Source of the DNA: Temnopleurus reevesii
Lineage: Eukaryota; Echinodermata; Echinoidea; Temnopleuroida; Temnopleuridae
Reading direction: 5' to 3'
Length of the DNA: 10,585 nucleotides
NCBI GenBank assembly: GCA_036244855.1
Contig: BQKZ01008746.1
Coordinates: 1-10,585 of the forward strand
In this document: in pieces, positions 1-6,400 of the stretch
Layout: each line of letters begins with the position of its first letter
How positions within the stretch are numbered: the first letter of the stretch is position 1
The notes under the pieces: generated by a model
The model's input: the letters and a program-made list of their open reading frames with translations, nothing else
Database searches by the model: none
Told to the model about the DNA's origin: nothing
Position numbers and translations under genes: made by a program

Positions 1-224
1 ACCCTTTCCTTGAGTTGATCAACTTCCTGATGCAAGGTATCAGCCTTCTCCTCTGCCATCTCCTTATCCAGCGTAGCCATCTCGATGGTCTCGGCTACCC
101 CGGCCATCTCCTCAGCATGCCTCTCCTTCTCTTCTACGGCCTCACTTGCTTCGGTCTTGGCTTCCTGGAGTTGGCGCTCTAGGTCCATCTTGGCCTCCAC
201 CATCTTGGCTTTGAACTCTTGCAG
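1..224 (-). CDS. dctn1: dctn1 coding exon 6 (partial): CC1 coiled coil
   Basis: It encodes residues 243-316 plus two bases and is cut by the window edge in open frame. It begins LQEFKAKM, matching human VQEWKSKM directly after IQLEQ, which confirms the splice junction. It continues as an uninterrupted charged coiled coil containing [18 protein letters not shown], one of the best conserved stretches of p150Glued CC1. In known dynactin, CC1 takes part in dynein intermediate-chain binding and autoregulation. The acceptor is CATAG ending at 225. GC content is clearly higher than in the flanking intron. Confidence 0.95.
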   Translation of the reverse strand, partial: MQEFKAKMVEAKMDLERQLQEAKTEASEAVEEKERHAEEMAGVAETIEMATLDKEMAEEKADTLHQEVDQLKER

Positions 225-391
225 CTATGATGAAAACAATTGAGAAAGAAAATAGATGAGAGAGGGAGCAGAAGAGAGTGTATGTTCAATTTTGACAATC
301 TTTGCATTCTGTGTTAAATGGGAATTATCATCATCATCATAGCAACAACATCATCATAATCCTGAGCATGATGATGATGATGATGACGATC

Positions 392-452
<61 letters not shown>

Positions 453-3400
453 TCATCATAATTACCACAATCATCACCATCATCATCATTACAAATACCA
501 TCATTATCAAACTGTCATTGTTGCCATAAAGATAATGATCACTTCTCCCATCTCTCCAACCACCAGCATTTTCATCATCAGCAGCAGCAGCATCATTGCA
601 CCGACAACCACTACTACCACCACTATGACCCCCATCAACCCCACCAAAATTACTATCAGGACCAAGACCCCATCACCATTATTATCACTACCACTCCCTT
701 TTCACCTGCTGTAACTGTATCCTCATCTTTTCTCCTTCCTTCAGCTTGGCCCTATCCTCCGCCCTCTTCATCTTCAACGTCTCCAACTTCTCCTGGAGAT
801 CCTTCACCTCGAGCCTCAGTATTTCCGCCTCCTCAGACGATGCTCCATCTCCTTGGCTACTCACAGATGCCATCGGCTCTGGAACAGGGTCAGGCACCTG
901 AGCAGCAGGGGTGGGGGTTGGTGAAGGGGCGTTGGAGGACGAGGATGATGATGTAGAGGGGGGCTTTCCAATCTTAGAGCCTGGTTTAGAAGGTCGCTGG
1001 ATCGACTTTGGGGTTTGAATGCCTGATGGTGAGGAGCTCTACAGGGTAAAAAAAATATGGTATTCTTATCAAACACATTTCACTCAATGTATATTCATCT
1101 AAATTTATCTCTTTTTCTATGCTTCTATAAATTACACTAACTTTATTCACCAGCATTCATGTACTTGCATTGCTAAATTGGTAATATTATTCCACATTCA
1201 ATTACCAAATTTCAAAAGCAGAAAGCGCTGTACTAAACAAATACATGTGAGCCTTTTAACTCTTTTGAGGTCCTAAATACTATTTTTAAAAATATTTCCA
1301 AAGAATGATATATTTCATGAAAATGTAATTTCCAACTTTACACATTTTGATGAATGCACTATTCAATAAAATCACAATAAACATCAGTTCATATAATTAC
1401 AGATGAATTTCAAACAAATGTTTCATGCAATGTATGATTTTTGCTTTAAAAAATTAGATACAATAAACAACATACTAAAAAATCAAAATAGATATTCATA
1501 GATTTTGTAAACAATGCAATGCACTAATCAATAGCAGCATTAAATAGGTTTTTAAAATTATCAGTATAATGTGAGTCTAAAAACAGGCGTAAACTCACCA
1601 CTTACCAGTATAAATTAAAACAAGTGAAAACAACACTTGAATGAAATAAATTCTTGCCTTATCAAAACATGAATAACCACAGTATATCTTTGAAATGCGG
1701 TGAAAAAAATGTCAGGTATATTCGGGCAAAGATACAACATCGACTTGCGTTTATCTACGTTAGGATAAAGCACAACTTTCTCTTTTGTCTATTTACCCAA
1801 CATCAAAGTAATTCAATACTTTCATTAATGTTAGCTTTCATCATGCAATACATGTAGATTTAACATTGAATTTGAACAATAATGCATATCATTATTATGG
1901 TATTACCAATTTGAAATTAAATATAGAAATGATAACATTGTGTTAAAAACAGAAATAATTTGTCAGTCGTAAATACAAATGGCTGCAATATCAAATTAAC
2001 TTGCCAAAGTCCTGTTAAATTTGATTTGTCATTAAATGCATCCCTACATTAAGTATAAGTATCTTCCATAATTGTTTTATTCATTTTATTTATCATACAA
2101 TAAAATAATATTAATACTTCAATTAAATTTGTACAACATAAAACCTTTTTTTCCAATGATATCCAGAATGTAGGGTAAATAATAATAATAATAATAGTGG
2201 TGGTTTCTTGTTTAAGCGCACAGGTCCGTCAGTAATGACGCTCATGACGCTGTACATCAACAATGAACAATAACAATGGACCAATTCAAGGGTATGACGT
2301 CGAACTAAAAAAGAATTATTGGCTGATGACGAAAATCCCAGTCCAGCGGATATCAGTACCACTATTAGCAATTCTATGGGACAAACAATTTGGACAAAGC
2401 AATCAACTTCCATTCAAGCATTCACAATAGCAAGATTAATTAGATGTACATAAATATCTTTTCCTCTTATTCTGCAGAGAAATATCTAACATGTGTGTTG
2501 CACAGGTTAAGTCAATAAAAATAGAAGCCAGGAAAGTGCCCATGAAGCTTTTGTGAAGGCTTGAAAGTTAAAAGCTGTTTACTTTCATTGCCAAATGTCT
2601 TTGTCCCTTCTGCTCACAGTGATCATAATGACAGAATGGATGTTGCAACAAAGTTATATAGCGCTTATCAACTCTTTATGAAGAATTCTCTAAGCGCTCT
2701 ACAATTGCAGCTTTATTACTCTGGCTTTAGCCCGGCAGCCACTTCATTAGCGCACTTGGCGTTTCAAGGATTAAATATTCCTACCAGGTACCCATTCACC
2801 TCACCTGGGTTAAGTGCAGCACAATGTGGATGAATTTCTTGCTGAAGGAAATTAACGCCCTGGGTGGGACTCAAACCTACGACCCTCTAGTTGAAAGGCG
2901 AGAGTCATGACCACGGCGCCTCCATGAGAATGTCCATCCCATACACACAACTTTATTAATAGGTAATTTTGGATATAATTACAACATCCCTTGCTACTTT
3001 CTTGCAACAGATTCTGTGAACATCCTCTTTATGTTGAGGTACACAGAATCAATTTCTTACAACAAACCTATTTGATGTTACCAGACTGTAAATACCATTT
3101 TCTATATTGTTGATAACTTATTCCATTTATACATGAGTAGGGTCAAAATGTTTTTTTTTATCTATCATCCTCATTTCTAGCCGCTTAGGAACTTTCCTTG
3201 AGTGAGTGATAAGCGCTATATGAAAAACATTTATTCACATTATTATCATTGCAATCATCACAACCTGTCCATCTTAAAGGCAAAAATTTGTGCTGAATTT
3301 TGCATAAAAGGGACTTTCTCTCAAAATCCATGGAAATACAGTGATATATATTCCTTTGGAGTAAATGCAATGAGTTTTTTGATGAAATACAATCATTGTG

Positions 3401-6400
3401 AAATGTAATCTCATGTGATACACCACAAATGATACTTTATGAATGTTTAATTTACACTGTACATGAAGTTACAAAAAAATAACCAAATCAAACTGCTGGC
3501 TAGACTATGAAATGAATATATTGCCTCTAGTGGATTAATTGCACAATTTCTCTCAGAAGCCTTCATCTTAAAAATTGCCATTTTCTAAGCAGTATATTAA
3601 GTGAGAAATGACTGTCATTCACATCCTACAAATCCATTTAGCAGAGTGTTCAAAGCAATTATTTACAAAAACATTTCTAGCCTTTTAATTACTTGGTAAC
3701 CATTATGTCTTCCACCAGTTGCCCAGCATTCAAATACAGGTAAGAGATTGACCGACCTCACCTGGGTTGCATGCAGCATTAATCATAAAAAAAACTTTAA
3801 TATGTCATACATAGAAATCATGTTACATGTACCTGGGACCTCCAGATTGAGAGATGTCATGTTAGCACCACCACATTACTACATGTGGCCGAATAATTTA
3901 TTTTCTGAACATATGATGTATGGCACAAAAATAAAATGAAACAATGCTTGCAATAAATGAAAGGGTTAGTGGATCATACAGAATAAAATAGAATAGGCAG
4001 CATTAGTAGAGTTTGGTTAGTTGAAGAAAAACACCTGAACAACTCACTCTTCGTGGGGTCGGAATATCACTTGATCCTCGACGCGGAAAGGCTGGAATTG
4101 ATGATTTTCTGGCACTATTTCCCTGTATATCATTTTGTTGATCGATGTAATGTGCACACACAAGAAAAATCACACACATACATATATACTAAGACTAATG
4201 CTAAATCTATTTAGGATAAACATAGCATTAAAGTGACTAATACTACATAACAATCGTGCAAGGTGTACAATATCATTCAGAAAAGCATGAATATGGGCAG
4301 CGAACATAAATTTAGAATTTATATTGCAGGCAGAATTCTTCAAGTTCATTTTTTAATACACAACACCACTGTGAGCAGAAGACACAAAAAGACATGGTGA
4401 AAGTATAACTTCTTCCATTCAAGAATTCTTAATGAACCTTTATGAACACTATTAAATGAAAGTGACTTCCCTCTTCATTCACTAAAAGGTACAGCATCAG
4501 TTCAACATTTCTAGGCAGAATAAGAGGGATGGACATTTCTTTTGTGTTCATCTAGCTATTATGATAGCTTGAATGGAAGTAGTTTACTTTGTCCAAATCC
4601 TTTGTCTCTTCTGCTTAAAGTGCAATTAGTCCTTACGTAATACAGCTATGTACAGTCTATTTTGGGAATAACAGTAGTGGGGTATTTATATGTGAAAGTG
4701 AAATTACATGAAATGTATACTGTATGGTTCTCTTCTATGTTGATGGTGAAACGTGAGAAAGATTTACATATAATTTATGTGATCATTAAAGTAATGTAAA
4801 ATCTGCACCTTCTTTGTTCCTTGATTCTTCGCATTGTTCTGTGAATTGATGACAAAAAATTGATGAATTGATGACAAAAAAAATCAAACTAAAATGCACC
4901 AATATTCATTATTGTGTGAAGTAAAATGATAATTAGCTTCCTTTCATTACTATTTTACTAAATGAAAAGAAAATGCCATTGAATTTTAAAGATTACACAA
5001 TAAAACGTTGCATGCGCTTTAAGTTTTCTAAAGAGTATAGACAATTAGTAATAATGGTAAAAATGTTTTCTCCATTTATGGAGAAAATAATGAGTTATTA
5101 TAAATGTTTAGTCTGTTCATAAATGTCAGAACATGCTTTATGATGTTGGCACTATGTCTATAACTGTCAAATTATGTATTTGAAACATTAAATCATAATG
5201 CTGAGTTTCAGAAAAACAAATCGATATGTGTGAGTGAAATAAATGAAATCAATAACAAGAGGTCTTAAAAAAAATAGATAATTCAGATTTTAGTTTTATT
5301 CTCCTAAAATAGCAATCGGCAGTATCCACAAGATAGCATGCTTGGTATGCATCAAGCCTTAATACTTATCCCACTTTTTTCTTAATTACATGAATAAGGA
5401 TGAAAGTATTAAATGAAATGACTAGGGAAATGCGTGCTCAATGCTGAACTGCTTAAAATTTTGCAGGTGCTCCTTTTGATTTTCTTTTAATATTTTGATG
5501 ATCATTTAACAATTGAGCCTCCATTGAACAGATTCTGAACTGTCCAATTCTTAAGAAAATCAAAGCTAAACTTTTGGGATGACAAGAAAGAAAATGTTTT
5601 GCATTCAAATTGCAATTGATTTTTTTCCAATGGAATTCGGTTCTTTTCTCATGCTACATATAATGGAACATCTTTTAACATATTTTAAAAATGCATGCAA
5701 ATTGGCATTTTAAGAAAGCCTTTTTAAAGGGCAAGATATTCAAAAAAATGTTGTCCATTCAACACAAATTTGATCTCGTTATTGGTGAGAATAATTACAT
5801 GTAAATCGTAGGAGCAAAACTGGAGACGAGTTCAGATTTAATCATCGTAATCTAGCGTTGATACAAAGAGCATTTATATATACCAAAATATATTTAGAAA
5901 TTTGACATTTCTTGATTTTGCAGCGTATAGTATTTAATGAATCTGGCAGCTAGAAAATAATAATATTATAATTCAATATTGAAAATCATAAATACAAAGG
6001 CAAAGAATTTAATTCAGAATATTAATCTATATTTCTTATTGAATTGAAATGTACTGGTCATGAAGAATTAAGCACATGTGAGTGTCAATAAATGGTGAAT
6101 GAGAGTTTGAAATCATATTTTCTAGAGAGCATGCCATGCTGTTTGAGATCATCAGGCATTCACATGCCGACTCACATGTTTCTCTATATTGCGTTCAGTC
6201 AACTTTTTGGCGTATATTGCAGCTCTCGACTGCTTCGTACCAATGGAGCTCTACAAGAAATCATTTACAATCTACATATCGTACTACGTGTTAGAAAGGG
6301 GCCTATTTGGTCATGAAAATGGATAGTATAGTATGGGAAAAGAGAGTACCAAAAATCAATTTTATCAACAAAATTTGAGCTTTGATAAAAAAAAATATCT

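Larger units (their letters stand above)
1039..4047 (-). other. dctn1 intron between coding exons 4 and 5 (3009 bp)
   Basis: The intron is AT-rich and no further exon with convincing similarity to p150Glued was recognised. It contains an (AAT)n tract with a possible retroposon tail near 2180-2270, an inverted-repeat element (2360-2621), a tRNA-derived SINE (about 2639-2927), a second SINE tail (about 3178-3225) and a short SINE-like segment near 3745-3785. I see nothing recognisable in 1039-2170, 2940-3170, 3250-3740 or 3800-4040. The short open frames at 1654-1857, 3202-3408 and 3748-3939 have no coding character. Confidence 0.88.

Noticed and set aside
302..529. Plus-strand open frame rich in Ile, His and Met
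   Set aside because: It is a direct translation of the GAT/ATC microsatellite inside an intron on the opposite strand.
861..1076. Minus-strand open frame overlapping coding exon 5
   Set aside because: It is a shifted frame of the true exon. The dctn1 frame matches p150Glued, while this one gives unstructured Pro/Leu/His sequence that crosses the splice acceptor.
2561..2833. Plus-strand open frame of 90 codons
   Set aside because: It spans the end of TIR element A and the body of the antisense SINE; no protein family is recognisable.
2864..2925. Functional tRNA gene
   Set aside because: The T-arm has a mismatch, the D and anticodon arms do not fold well, and the segment is continuous with a SINE body and tail.
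5475..5566. Short inverted repeat (TTTGATTTTCTT and its complement)
   Set aside because: The arms are only 12-14 bp of A/T-rich sequence without further extension, which is expected by chance in such DNA.
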